Shown here piece after piece: positions 25,898-34,178 of a stretch of 57,322 nucleotides of DNA; within the stretch, counting starts at the first letter, position 1, and each line of letters starts with the position of its first letter. Below the pieces are notes generated by a model. The model searched no databases and was not told the DNA's origin. It saw only the letters and a program-made list of their open reading frames with translations. The position numbers and the translations under genes were made by a program. This DNA is from Phycisphaerae bacterium (GTDB taxonomy: Bacteria > Planctomycetota > Phycisphaerae > SM23-33), in NCBI GenBank assembly GCA_003551645.1, contig PUND01000043.1, forward strand, positions 1 through 57,322. Reading direction: 5' to 3'.

Positions 25898-27142
25898 ATG
25901 AAGTTCGAGCAAGTGGTGTGTGTTATCGCCGTGGTGGCGTGCTTTCTGGGATGGACATCCGCGGCCCGGGCCGAGGATGAGCCGTTCCACGCGGCGATTA
26001 CCGGGCGAGAAACGCTGACCGACGACTGGTTCGGTCTGGGCCGGGAACTCGAAGACCTTGGCATCTCGCTGGAGCTGGAGCTGACACAGGTGTACCAGGT
26101 GAACCTCCGCGGAGGGCTGAGCACCCACAGGCGGTCCGGCCGGTATTCCGGGCTGTACGAACTGGAGCTGGAGGTCGATACCGAGAAGCTGTTCGGGCTT
26201 CCGGGGGGGACGATTGCCGCCGAGGCCGAGGGCGGCTGGTCCGAAGGCATAGACCCGCCCTCGGTCGGCAGCGTCTTCGGGGTCAACTACGTGGCCGACG
26301 AGCGGTGCATGCCCATTATCCTGTCCCAGCTCTGGTACCAGCAGTCGCTGCTGGAAGGTTCGTTGCGGGTTCGCCTGGGCAAGCAGGACCCGACCAGTTG
26401 GTTCGATGGCAATGAGTACGCCGGCGACGAGACCTCTCAGTTCCTCAACTCGGCGCTGGTGAACAACCCCACCGTCCCCTTCCCCGACGAGGGACTGGGC
26501 ATTGCGGCCCACCTGAGGCCGATAAGCTGGTGGTACGTGGCCGCCGGCGTCTTCGACGCCCACGCGGTGGACAGCCAGACCGGCTTCAATACCGCCTTTC
26601 ACGGGCCCTGCGATTTCTTCATGATCGCAGAGACCGGCATCTCGGCCGATGTGCCGCTGGGCGAAGCGGACTTGCCGGGAGCGTACCGCGTGGGACTGTG
26701 GTACGACCCGCAGTCGAAGGACCGCCTCGACGGCCGTGGCTCCAAGCGCGACGACGTCGGCTTCTATTTCAGTGCCGACCAGGTCATCTGGTCGTCCGGG
26801 GACGACGAAGACCACCGCAATGTCGGCCTGTTCGCACGGTTCGGCCTGGCCGACGGAGACGTAAACGAGGTCAAATCGTTCTGGAGCGTCGGCACCGCCT
26901 GTCGCGGGCTTATCCCCACGCGAGCCGACGACGTTCTGGGCTTCGGAGTCGCACAGGGACGACTGAGCGGCCGGGCGGGCTTCACCACCTCGCACGAAAC
27001 GGCGATGGAGCTTTACTACAACGCATCGGTGACGCCGTGGCTGAGCGTAAGCCCATCGATGCAGTACGTCTTCAATCCCGGCGGCGACCGGGACGTAAGC
27101 GACGCCGTCGTCGCCGGCGTCAGAGTGCACCTGTCGTTCTGA
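25898..27142 (+). CDS. OprB-like carbohydrate-selective porin family protein
   Basis: Protein of 414 residues from the ATG at 25898 (AAGGAG upstream). Signal peptide MKFEQVVCVIAVVACFLGWT SAARA, cleaved near residue 25. A beta-barrel pattern follows: LELELTQVYQVNLRGGLSTH, YELELEVDTEKLFGLPGGTI, LRVRLGKQDPTSWFDGNEYA, TAMELYYNASVTPWLSVSPS and the terminal GVRVHLSF ending in Phe, typical of outer membrane barrels. OprB relatives pass sugars or other small solutes, but the context beside hemP and metal regulators suggests a metal-related substrate (inference). Confidence 0.8.
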   Translation: MKFEQVVCVIAVVACFLGWTSAARAEDEPFHAAITGRETLTDDWFGLGRELEDLGISLELELTQVYQVNLRGGLSTHRRSGRYSGLYELELEVDTEKLFGLPGGTIAAEAEGGWSEGIDPPSVGSVFGVNYVADERCMPIILSQLWYQQSLLEGSLRVRLGKQDPTSWFDGNEYAGDETSQFLNSALVNNPTVPFPDEGLGIAAHLRPISWWYVAAGVFDAHAVDSQTGFNTAFHGPCDFFMIAETGISADVPLGEADLPGAYRVGLWYDPQSKDRLDGRGSKRDDVGFYFSADQVIWSSGDDEDHRNVGLFARFGLADGDVNEVKSFWSVGTACRGLIPTRADDVLGFGVAQGRLSGRAGFTTSHETAMELYYNASVTPWLSVSPSMQYVFNPGGDRDVSDAVVAGVRVHLSF

Positions 27143-27155
27143 GTGGAATGTTGCA

Positions 27156-27201
27156 GCCCGGCCGCCCTCGCAGACACGTCGTCCGCCGGGGGCGGCCGGG
27201 C
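27156..27201. terminator. Bidirectional terminator hairpin
   Basis: GCCCGGCCGCCC (27156-27167) pairs with GGGCGGCCGGGC (27190-27201), a 12-base stem between the converging porin and Fur-type genes. Confidence 0.75.
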
Positions 27202-27204
27202 CGC

Positions 27205-27576
27205 TCAGTTGCAGGAGTCGCACAACCCATAGAGAAACAGGTCATGTCCTTCCAGCGTGAAGTTGCTAGGCGTGAGACGGCCAAGCAACTCATCACACCC
27301 GGCCACCTCGTACATGCTCTGGCACCGGCGGCAGCGGAAGAAATGGTGATGCCCCCTGCCGGCCGGCTCGTACAGCGGGGCCTCGCCGGGAAGCTGGACG
27401 GTCACAATCTTCCTCTTCTTCAGCAGGCGATTGAGTATCCGATACACGGTCGCCTGGCTCAGTGTCGGTACGGCCTCACGGGCAATAGACAGAATATCAG
27501 CGACTCCCAGTGGCGTGCTGGATTCTTTAAGAGCTCCCAGGACGGCCTGTTTCTGGCGCGTATTACGTTCGGCCAT
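27205..27576 (-). CDS. Fur family metalloregulator (Fur/Zur/PerR type)
   Basis: Protein of 123 residues from the ATG at 27576 (the track start at 27729 adds an unlikely 51-residue tail). Winged helix: NTRQKQAVLGALKESSTPLG ... TLSQATVYRILNRLLKKRKI. The metal-binding dimer domain includes GRGHHHFFRCRRC with the CxxC pair, and the C-terminal CDSC supplies the second structural Zn site. The HHH-x2-RC stretch and absence of an HxHxD regulatory block make Zur or Fur indistinguishable by eye. Divergent from the His-rich protein gene, with a shared promoter/operator region. Confidence 0.88.
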   Translation of the reverse strand: MAERNTRQKQAVLGALKESSTPLGVADILSIAREAVPTLSQATVYRILNRLLKKRKIVTVQLPGEAPLYEPAGRGHHHFFRCRRCQSMYEVAGCDELLGRLTPSNFTLEGHDLFLYGLCDSCN

Positions 27577-27600
27577 ATTGCACACTCTGCTTTTTTTCGC

Positions 27601-27629
27601 TTGACTTATTGCGAACCTGTTCCTAATAT
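27601..27629 (+). promoter_or_regulatory. Sigma70-type promoter of the His-rich/pseudopilin/PEP-CTERM unit
   Basis: TTGACT (27601-27606), 17-base spacer, TAATAT (27624-27629). Confidence 0.7.
27606..27629. promoter_or_regulatory. Candidate Fur-family operator
   Basis: TTATTGCGAAC-CT-GTTCCTAATAT is an imperfect inverted repeat (8 of 11 pairs) that fills the spacer and -10 of the promoter at 27601-27629 and lies 30 bases upstream of the Fur-type gene. Location and AT-rich arms fit repression by the neighbouring regulator. Inference. Confidence 0.5.
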
Positions 27630-27649
27630 GCTTCGTCGTACGGTCAAGG

Positions 27650-28108
27650 GTGTGCTCGCCCGAAGGCCCGACGTGCTTGTGTGCGAATGTGAGGAAACGC
27701 TCATCCATTCTACTGATGCTCGGCGTCATCGCCTTTCAGGGCACCGGGCTGCTGCACGCGCTGCACGTGCTGCTTGAGCACGATCATACCGGACATTCGT
27801 GCTCAACAGAAGCGCGCCACCTGGAGGATGACACCTGCCCGTCGTCGCGGGCGAGCGAGACCCACAGCGGATATCCGGCCCTTGATGAGCAAGCCGACAA
27901 ACACTCCCATCACCCGGCGGCCTGTCAGATTTGCAGCGCCATTGTCGGCCTGAAGGCCCTGGCGGCAGATGTCGAGTACGAGCCGCCAATATATTTGCCG
28001 CAGGTTGGGCGGAACCTCCGGCCCGCCGGGGCGGCTCACGTCAGTCCCCTGCTCAGCGACAAGGCCCCGCGCGCGCCTCCGACCTGCGGTCTCTCAATCA
28101 GCGTCTGA
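27650..28108 (+). CDS. Exported His/Cys-rich protein, DUF2946-like
   Basis: 152 residues from a GTG at 27650; a GTG at 27689 (giving RKRSSILLMLGVIAFQGTGL as signal) is equally possible because neither has a ribosome site. After the hydrophobic segment come LLEHDHTGHSCSTEARHLED and DKHSHHPAACQICSAIVGLK, many His and Cys that could bind metal. The CQICSAI block recalls DUF2946 proteins, which tend to be found with copper genes. First gene after the promoter at 27601. Proposed role: periplasmic metal binding (inference). Confidence 0.65.
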   Translation: MCSPEGPTCLCANVRKRSSILLMLGVIAFQGTGLLHALHVLLEHDHTGHSCSTEARHLEDDTCPSSRASETHSGYPALDEQADKHSHHPAACQICSAIVGLKALAADVEYEPPIYLPQVGRNLRPAGAAHVSPLLSDKAPRAPPTCGLSISV

Positions 28109-28146
28109 GTGCTCCGCGAACCCCCTGATCAGACCAGAGGTGGCAA

Positions 28147-28896
28147 ATGCGCCGCAGGTATGCATTTACTCTGATCGAACTGCTTGTCGTGATCGCCATA
28201 ATCGCGTTGCTGATGTCCATCCTGATGCCCGCGCTGTCGGCCGCAAGGAGTGTGGCCAGGAGGGCCAAGTGCCTCAGCAATGTGCGCAATATGCAGGTGG
28301 CCAATTGGATGTACCTGACAAGCCACGACGGACGCCTTATCGACGTAGGCCTTGCACACGGAGGTGCTCACGCCCACGAAGAGGCCGCGTGGATCAACAC
28401 CCTGTCGGGCTATTACGGCAGTACCTTGCTGCACCGGTCCCCGGTGGACAACAGCCCGCACTGGCCTGCCGATGAAGGCGGTCAGGGGGTCCCGGTACCC
28501 GGCGGAGACGGCACGCAGTTCCGGCGGACGAGTTACGGGATAAACAACTTCCTTTCCGGGGTGGCCCCCAGCATGCCGGGCACCTCATGGCAAGCATACA
28601 CCAACCTTGAAGAGGTCCCCAATCCCGCCGAGACGGTGCACTTCCTGATCATGGCTTTCACCGGGCCTTTTGCCGGGGCCGATCACGTTCACGTGGAGAA
28701 CTGGATGCCCCACCCGGATGCGCCGCCGGTTGTCGCGGCCAGCCAGATGCAGACCAATGCCCATGGCGGGCCGGAAAAATCGTGGGAGTCGGTCTCGAAC
28801 TACGGCTTCCTCGACGGACACGCAAGAACGCTGACCTTTGAAGAGGTCTTTCAAAACTGGACTAACAACCGATTTGACCCACAAGTCGCACGATAA
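28147..28896 (+). CDS. Pseudopilin-type protein (prepilin N-methylation signal)
   Basis: 249 residues with AGAGGTGG before the ATG. The type IV pilin-like leader is [20 protein letters not shown], followed by [20 protein letters not shown], as in the large planctomycete families of DUF1559-related or type II secretion-like proteins. The C-terminal YGFLDGHARTLTFEEVFQNW is the usual DGH box of these families. Between them lie His-rich segments (GLAHGGAHAHEEAAW; FAGADHVHVENWMPHPD). Downstream of the His-rich gene and upstream of two PEP-CTERM genes, so it is likely part of the same exported set. Confidence 0.82.
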   Translation: MRRRYAFTLIELLVVIAIIALLMSILMPALSAARSVARRAKCLSNVRNMQVANWMYLTSHDGRLIDVGLAHGGAHAHEEAAWINTLSGYYGSTLLHRSPVDNSPHWPADEGGQGVPVPGGDGTQFRRTSYGINNFLSGVAPSMPGTSWQAYTNLEEVPNPAETVHFLIMAFTGPFAGADHVHVENWMPHPDAPPVVAASQMQTNAHGGPEKSWESVSNYGFLDGHARTLTFEEVFQNWTNNRFDPQVAR

Positions 28897-28916
28897 TGTG
28901 CGGAGGAGAATGCATC

Positions 28917-29603
28917 ATGATGCTCACCCATGCAACGCCCCGGCGGGCCGCTCTGCTCGTCGCGGCACTTACAGTGTGCCTGATTGGGGCGTCGGCTCAA
29001 GCCGACGGCCTGCACGAGGGCGACTTTGTCTTGACCTACGACGAGGCGGCCGGCTCGATGACCATCGCTCCGCCGGTGAAGACGGGCGTGTTCGGCGATT
29101 CTGGCTGGCCAAACTACACGGCCGACCCCGGCATCGACTCGGTCATCGGGGAGCTTCCGGCCGGTGAGTCAATCGCCTTTGATGTGCTTGGACCTGTCCG
29201 GAAATGGGACGGCTCGACCTTCGATGCAATAGCCCAGGAAACCATCACAATTGGCTATGGGCCTGCATCGGTAACTACATCACCGCACGGGCCGGTCACC
29301 GGCTTTGCCATAAACGCCTCATCGTCAGGCGAGTTTCACGTACACTACGACTTCACGCTCAATGACCCGGCCGAAGCAGGCATCTATTTGCTGGATATGG
29401 AGTTGTATTTTCAGGACACGGAGGAGACTCGCTCCAATCCGTTCTACTTCGTGTTCAGCCAGGACGGCTCGCAGGCCGATCTCGACGAGGCGGTTTACTA
29501 CGTCGAGAACGTTATCGTCCCGGAACCCGGAACGGCCGCGTTGCTCATCGGCGCCGGGACGCTGCTGCTACGGCGGCGGTCACGCCGAGGTCGTGGTAGC
29601 TGA
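28917..29603 (+). CDS. PEP-CTERM secreted protein with H-x-H domain
   Basis: Protein of 228 residues from the ATG at 28917, chosen because GGAGGAG precedes it. Signal peptide ending near GASAQADG. The body includes GEFHVHYDFTLNDPAEAGIY LLDMELYFQDTE, which resembles the TIGR03769 surface repeat (H-x-H followed by F and AGxYxL). The C-terminus is a PEP-CTERM sorting tail, VPEPGTAALLIGAGTLLLRR, then basic residues. Such proteins are retained and processed by exosortase/EPS machinery. The stop codon of the preceding gene lies 21 bases upstream. Confidence 0.82.
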   Translation: MMLTHATPRRAALLVAALTVCLIGASAQADGLHEGDFVLTYDEAAGSMTIAPPVKTGVFGDSGWPNYTADPGIDSVIGELPAGESIAFDVLGPVRKWDGSTFDAIAQETITIGYGPASVTTSPHGPVTGFAINASSSGEFHVHYDFTLNDPAEAGIYLLDMELYFQDTEETRSNPFYFVFSQDGSQADLDEAVYYVENVIVPEPGTAALLIGAGTLLLRRRSRRGRGS

Positions 29604-29732
29604 GGCGACAGGACCACTGATGCTTCACCCGGAGACGGCCCGGTCGAGGTGACCGCGGCCGACTAATCCCCGGCCGCGCGGTCGGGAAAACCCTTGCTCA
29701 AGCGCAGGCCATGCCTGCGGAGGAGAATCACA

Positions 29733-30491
29733 ATGCGTAAGCTATTCCGAATTGCCGCTATTGCAGCACTGTCCCTGACGTTTCTGCCGGCTCTGGCCGC
29801 CGCCGGGACCTTCAATGACTGGCCCGACAACTGGGACTACAACGACTGGCACATCGGGCTGGAAGTTCACGACGGCCAACTGGTCACCGGCTGGTACACC
29901 GGCCGGGACGGCGGACTAATCGGGTTCGCTCCGAGCCAGGTGTTCCTACAGCAGTTCGGCCATACCGGAGTGGTTGGCGTTGCGGACTGGGGAACCAATT
30001 CCGGTCCGGGCACCTTCAATACACCCAGCTCAGTCGGCTTTAACCTCATGGAAGAACTGCACATGTGGGACGGAGACACCTTTGTCCCAACCGCGGACGC
30101 AACCCTCACTGTCAACGCCGGGCCGGAGACCGTTCAATCGGGCACCGGCTTCGTGGCCGGCATCCCCACACAGGTCCGGGATGAGGACTCGCACCCCAGC
30201 AGTACGGGTAACTGGGGCCGGCATCACGCCCATTATCTGTTCTGGCTCGATGAGGAAGCCGACGACGGGATATATTTCATCAAGACGGAATGGTTCCACA
30301 CGTCGTCTGATCAGTCGGTCGAGCTTGCCGCGAACGCCGAACCCGTTTGGCTGGTGTTCGGCCTGAATGTTGATGATGAGCAGCTTGTAACCGCGGCCAA
30401 TTACGTACAGACCGAGGTCGTGCCCGAGCCGGCGACGCTGGGGCTGCTGGCCGTCGGCGGCGTTGCACTGCTGAAGCGCCGAAGACGATAG
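29733..30491 (+). CDS. PEP-CTERM secreted protein with H-x-H domain, paralogue
   Basis: Protein of 252 residues; GGAGGAGA before the ATG at 29733 fixes the start. Signal MRKLFRIAAIAALSLTFLPA LAAAG. A motif WHIGLEVHDGQLVTGWYTG opens the mature part, then NWGRHHAHYLFWLDEEADDG IYFIKTEWFH carries the same H-x-H...GIY pattern as the preceding protein. The C-terminus VPEPATLGLLAVGGVALLKR RRR is a PEP-CTERM signal. The two genes look like a diverged tandem pair. The His-rich surfaces suggest metal binding (inference). Confidence 0.82.
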   Translation: MRKLFRIAAIAALSLTFLPALAAAGTFNDWPDNWDYNDWHIGLEVHDGQLVTGWYTGRDGGLIGFAPSQVFLQQFGHTGVVGVADWGTNSGPGTFNTPSSVGFNLMEELHMWDGDTFVPTADATLTVNAGPETVQSGTGFVAGIPTQVRDEDSHPSSTGNWGRHHAHYLFWLDEEADDGIYFIKTEWFHTSSDQSVELAANAEPVWLVFGLNVDDEQLVTAANYVQTEVVPEPATLGLLAVGGVALLKRRRR

Positions 30492-30530
30492 TAGCCGCAA
30501 GATGGGTCATAGCGCAAGAATGTCATAATT

Positions 30531-30599
30531 CAGCCCGGCCGCCCGCGAGAGCGCATCCGCAAGATAAATGGCGGATACCCGAGCGGGCAGGCCGGGCTG
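30531..30599. terminator. Large hairpin between converging genes
   Basis: CAGCCCGGCCGCCCGC (30531-30546) pairs with GCGGGCAGGCCGGGCTG (30583-30599), with one bulged base and an inner hairpin (CATCCGC/GCGGATA). Probable bidirectional terminator. Confidence 0.7.
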
Positions 30600-30615
30600 C
30601 GTATGATGCGGAGTT

Positions 30616-31749
30616 TCAACCCGGTTCCTTCAGTCCCAGCGCATCGGCCGAGGCGGCAATCGCCTCGCCAAGATCGTTCGCGGACAAATCCTCCGTCAGC
30701 CGGAGTATAAGCCCGCCGCGCCGCGGGCCGCTGAACAGGTATCGAGACACCAGACCCATCCGCCACCAGCCGGCGGTATCCGGCGGGCGACGGCCGGGCG
30801 ACGCGGCGAGCATGCACGGCAGCATATCCTCGAGGCGCCGAGTCGGCGGCGGATACGCAAGCTTGCCCAGATACGCCACATCGCCAGGGTCGGCCAGAAA
30901 GACCTTCGCCTTCCTCGCCGTGCACGGCTGCACCAGCACGAAGCGGAACTCCTCCAGCGGCGCGACGTGGCGGTAGTCGGGACCGTCCAGCTCGGCCAGC
31001 CGGTCCAGCCGGGCCTTGTACCCGGCCGCCCGCTCGAACCGGAGCTTATCCGAGGCCTCGCGCATCCGCCGGCGCAGCTCGTCGAGGTGTTCACGGCGCC
31101 CGCCCGTGGCAAACTCGGCGGCCTTGGCCACCGCCTGTCGGTATTCAACCATAGACACCCGGCCGTGACAGGCCCCAAGGCACCGGCCCATCTGTCCGTA
31201 TGCGCAGGGATCGCCGTTCGGTGCATCCCTCAGCACCTGCCAGTCGCGGCAGAGGTAGAAGCCGTCCCGGAGGATATCGCAGAATCGCTCGGCCGCCCGC
31301 GCGTTCGGGAACGGGCCAAGATACCGCCCGAACCCTGTCGGGGCTTGCCGCGTGCGGACAAAGTGCGGGATGTCGGCCGACGGGTCCACATGCACGAACC
31401 ACGGCGGCTTCCAGGCGAGCATTTCGGCGTATTCGTCCGGCCAGAGCCGGCGGGCAAGCTCAAAGAAGCGCAGGTCGGTCTCGAAGTGTCCGTCGGTAAG
31501 CTTCCAGGCGACCTTGCCGGTAATCCTCCCCAGGTCCGGCATGTTCCGGCGGGTCTGCTCGTCGGGCCGGAGTATGCGGTTGCGCACGCGGGAGCGCATG
31601 TCCGCCGCGGGCAACAGTTGTATCGGCCGATCTTCGCCTGTGCTCAGAAGCGCCACTCCGCGACGAGCGGGTATGCGGGCCAGCATCTCATCCGACAAAG
31701 GCGGCGGTCCCTGAACTTCGCCGTCGAAACTGTCGGTGGTCTCGGACAT
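30616..31749 (-). CDS. UvrC-like protein with degenerate GIY-YIG domain
   Basis: Protein of 377 residues from the ATG at 31749. UvrC cuts DNA beside lesions bound by UvrB. Seen here: an N-terminal region aligning with the GIY-YIG nuclease (RRGVALLSTGEDRPIQLL and MRSRVRNRI), the UvrC block CAYGQMGRCLGACHGR, and a UVR helix pair (LRRRMREASDKLRFERAAGY). The two Tyr of GIY...YIG are absent (GVA and QLL in their place), while the Arg of the RxR region is kept. The RNase H-like C-terminal half and HhH domain of full UvrC are not evident, so it is closer to Cho in length. Probably not catalytic in the canonical way. Confidence 0.78.
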   Translation of the reverse strand: MSETTDSFDGEVQGPPPLSDEMLARIPARRGVALLSTGEDRPIQLLPAADMRSRVRNRILRPDEQTRRNMPDLGRITGKVAWKLTDGHFETDLRFFELARRLWPDEYAEMLAWKPPWFVHVDPSADIPHFVRTRQAPTGFGRYLGPFPNARAAERFCDILRDGFYLCRDWQVLRDAPNGDPCAYGQMGRCLGACHGRVSMVEYRQAVAKAAEFATGGRREHLDELRRRMREASDKLRFERAAGYKARLDRLAELDGPDYRHVAPLEEFRFVLVQPCTARKAKVFLADPGDVAYLGKLAYPPPTRRLEDMLPCMLAASPGRRPPDTAGWWRMGLVSRYLFSGPRRGGLILRLTEDLSANDLGEAIAASADALGLKEPG

Positions 31750-31777
31750 GTTCGCCCGCGCCGGCGGCGCCGGCCGC

Positions 31778-32251
31778 TCACAGCCACATGCCGGTGATCC
31801 GCCCCTCGTAAACCAGCGAGCCGTCAACGAACGCCTGGGTGTCTCCTATGCACCTGCGGCGGCGCAGCTCGATCATCTTGCCCAGCAGTATGATTTGCTT
31901 CCCGGGCACGACCGAGCCGCGGAACTTCACGCCGTCAACGGCGCCGAAGGCGAGAAAGTCGCCGAAACGATCGGTGGTCATCGCGTAATAGCTGACTAGC
32001 TGGGCGGCCGATTCGATCATCAGCACTCCCGGGAATAGCGGCCGGCCGGGAATGTGCCCGCGGACCCAGAACTCATCGTCGCGGACGTCGCGGAAGCCGA
32101 CGATCTGGCCTTTTTCCGGGACGAGGTGGCAGATTCCGTCAAGCTGCTGAAACTCGTACCGGTGCGGATTGACCTCGTAGATGCCCTCACGCGGTATGAG
32201 GACCTTCTTGGTGTCTATGTCCGATATGTCGAACAGGGGTTGAGGCGGCAT
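31778..32251 (-). CDS. FabZ-like 3-hydroxyacyl-ACP dehydratase family
   Basis: Protein of 157 residues, the usual hot-dog fold length. The active-site helix is clear: RGHIPGRPLFPGVLMIESAA, with catalytic His in GHIPG and the Glu/Gln position following PGVLMIE. FabZ removes water from 3-hydroxyacyl-ACP in fatty acid elongation. The ATG at 32251 is preceded by GGAAAG; the upstream track start adds an unlikely tail. It lies 28 bases upstream of the UvrC-like gene on the same strand. Paralogous hot-dog proteins are common in Planctomycetota, so the substrate may differ. Confidence 0.85.
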   Translation of the reverse strand: MPPQPLFDISDIDTKKVLIPREGIYEVNPHRYEFQQLDGICHLVPEKGQIVGFRDVRDDEFWVRGHIPGRPLFPGVLMIESAAQLVSYYAMTTDRFGDFLAFGAVDGVKFRGSVVPGKQIILLGKMIELRRRRCIGDTQAFVDGSLVYEGRITGMWL

Positions 32252-32452
32252 GGCTGTGCTTTCCAGCCCGGCCGCGCCGGGCAATTACGGTCAGTTGGCT
32301 GATCCTTCGCCGTCGGCGCCGGCGAACGTCCGATTACCGTATCAACGCCCCGCTGCGTGGTCAACGCCTAATCGCGCAAACGCCGGCGGCTGCCGACTGG
32401 CAAGTCGCCCGTCCCGAAAGCTACAATACCGCCGCAGCTTAAGGAGCCGAAC

Positions 32453-32863
32453 ATGAGTGAACTTGTGCGCACCGCCCTGGCCATCGACCGCGACCTGCTC
32501 GAGCGGTTCGATCAGTGGATGTCCGGCCACGGATACACCAACCGCAGCGAGGCCGTCCGCGACCTGGTCCGCAACGCACTTATAGAGCAGGAATGGGCCG
32601 ACCCGCACGCCCAAGTGGTGGCCGTGCTCAGTGTGGTCTTCGACCACGAGGCCCGCACACTCGCCCAGGAGCTGACCCACATCCAGCACGAACACCACCA
32701 CTCCGTGCTCTGCAGCCAGCACGTCCACCTGGACCACGAGCAGTGCCTGGAGGCGATCCTTCTACGCGGCACGGCTGGGGCGCTTCGGGAACTTGCGGAC
32801 CGCATAATAGCCACCCGTGGAGTAAAGGCCGGCAAACTGACGCTCCTGTCCACGCAAGTCTGA
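32453..32863 (+). CDS. nikR: Nickel-responsive regulator NikR
   Basis: Protein of 136 residues. The N-terminal ribbon-helix-helix (LVRTALAIDRDLLERFDQWM ... GYTNRSEAVRDLVRNALIEQ) binds DNA. The C-terminal ACT-like domain has the nickel site SQHVHLDHEQCLE, matching the His/His/Cys ligand pattern of NikR. It represses or activates nickel transport genes according to Ni2+. AAGGAGCC stands before the ATG. No nickel transporter is adjacent, so the targets lie elsewhere. Confidence 0.92.
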   Translation: MSELVRTALAIDRDLLERFDQWMSGHGYTNRSEAVRDLVRNALIEQEWADPHAQVVAVLSVVFDHEARTLAQELTHIQHEHHHSVLCSQHVHLDHEQCLEAILLRGTAGALRELADRIIATRGVKAGKLTLLSTQV

Positions 32864-33058
32864 GACAGCCGGTTTTCTCATCTTTTCCGGCGCGCCTTGC
32901 CGAATGGAACCAATGGCACCCCCCCCGCGGACATTTTTCGCCGCCTCGCTTTTCGGCGGCTGTTGACGCGGTATGGAGCCGCTATAATAACCTCAGCATA
33001 CCGGCCGGGCGCGTAGCCGCAGGCGATGGAACGCACAGACAGCTACAAGGAATCGGAA

Positions 33059-33334
33059 ATGTACGAAAAAGGCCGAAAAAAAGGCACACTTCGCTTTAGT
33101 CTCACCGCACCGGACCATATTAGGCAGGCATCGGTCACCGGGGACTTCAACGGCTGGAAACCGGTCCGCATGCGCCGCAACAAGGACGGGCAGTTCGTGG
33201 CCATCGTCTCGGCGAAACCGGGGCCGCACGAGTACAAGTTCCTGGTTGACGGCGACTGGTCCGTTGACCCGGAAAACTCCGACTACTCCGTGAACCCCTA
33301 CGGCACGCTGAACTCGGTGGCCCATCTCGTGTAA
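33059..33334 (+). CDS. Glycogen-binding (AMPK-type CBM48) domain protein
   Basis: Protein of 91 residues from the ATG at 33059 (AAGGAATC upstream; the track start at 33026 lacks one). It is a single E-set domain: HIRQASVTGDFNGWKPVRMR RNKDG and GPHEYKFLVDGDWSVDPENS. The Trp and Lys residues of the carbohydrate face are present. Short stand-alone versions occur in many bacteria; the substrate is likely a glucan but is unproven. Followed by a phage-type repressor in the opposite direction. Confidence 0.85.
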   Translation: MYEKGRKKGTLRFSLTAPDHIRQASVTGDFNGWKPVRMRRNKDGQFVAIVSAKPGPHEYKFLVDGDWSVDPENSDYSVNPYGTLNSVAHLV

Positions 33335-33374
33335 GGGTTTGGTCCTGAATCCCGCGTGGTCGCAGCGGTCCGAC

Positions 33375-34178
33375 CTAACGCCTGCCCGCCTCGAGCGGCT
33401 GGACGCGGAACACCGCCGGCCAGAGTCCCGTTATCCGCTCCCGGGGATATAGCTCCGAGGGGTAGCGGTCGTTCAGCGGCTGGAGGCGGACGGTGTCTTC
33501 GTCGTCCTGGTAGAAGCGTTTGAAGGTGGTCTCGGCGTCCTCGGCGAAGCGGATGAAGCAGTCGTCGCCGGACCTTGCCGGCGTATTGGGCGAGAAGATG
33601 ACGATATCGCCCTCGTGGTAGGACGGCTCCATAGAGTCGCCCACCACCCGTGCGGCGAAGGCCTGGGCGTCGTGGACGTCCGGACAGCGGATATACTCAT
33701 CCGCCACGCTAGGTGGATAGTCCAGGTCTGTGAAGTGTCGCGGGTAGCCGGCCGTTACCTTGTTGATAATCGGCACCGACGCCCCGGCCGTCAGAGTGCG
33801 CACGTTGCCCGCGTTCTCCGGCTCGATCTCGGCCGCCAGCGCATCGAGGTCAACTCCGCCGCCGGGCTTGCGCGGGCCCTCGGATATAAGACCCCTCAGC
33901 ACGCTGCGGAGCTTCTGTATCTGGGCGTCCTTGCGCTCGTACTCGTCGCGAACGTCGGCCGGCGTGCGCGCAAGGTGGGCAAGCTTGGTAAGCTCGCCCG
34001 CGCCAAAGCCGAGCACACGTTCCAAGGCCCGCAGCACGCCGTCGGTCGGTGGGTTCTTGGCCCGGCCGGTCTCGATGGTCGAAAGGTACGGCTTGGAAAT
34101 GGCCGCCTGTTCGGAGACCTGATCCTGCGTCAGGCCCAGCTCCTCCCGACGACGCCTTATAATCGCACCTATGTTCAT
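33375..34178 (-). CDS. XRE/S24 (LexA/CI-like) repressor
   Basis: Protein of 267 residues from the ATG at 34178. N-terminal HTH: NIGAIIRRRREELGLTQDQV SEQAAISKPYLSTIETGRAK. The C-terminal S24 peptidase domain has the catalytic Ser in VVGDSMEPSYHEGDIVIF and the Lys in ETTFKRFYQ, so self-cleavage as in LexA or phage CI is likely. Linker residues of the LTAGASVPIINKV type could hold the cleavage site. Such repressors keep phage operons silent until DNA damage. A divergent promoter region with three dyads lies directly upstream. Confidence 0.88.
   Translation of the reverse strand: MNIGAIIRRRREELGLTQDQVSEQAAISKPYLSTIETGRAKNPPTDGVLRALERVLGFGAGELTKLAHLARTPADVRDEYERKDAQIQKLRSVLRGLISEGPRKPGGGVDLDALAAEIEPENAGNVRTLTAGASVPIINKVTAGYPRHFTDLDYPPSVADEYIRCPDVHDAQAFAARVVGDSMEPSYHEGDIVIFSPNTPARSGDDCFIRFAEDAETTFKRFYQDDEDTVRLQPLNDRYPSELYPRERITGLWPAVFRVQPLEAGRR

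Noticed and set aside
25199-27223. 674-aa minus-strand frame
   Set aside because: Antisense to the DtxR-type regulator, hemP and porin genes, all with good starts and motifs.
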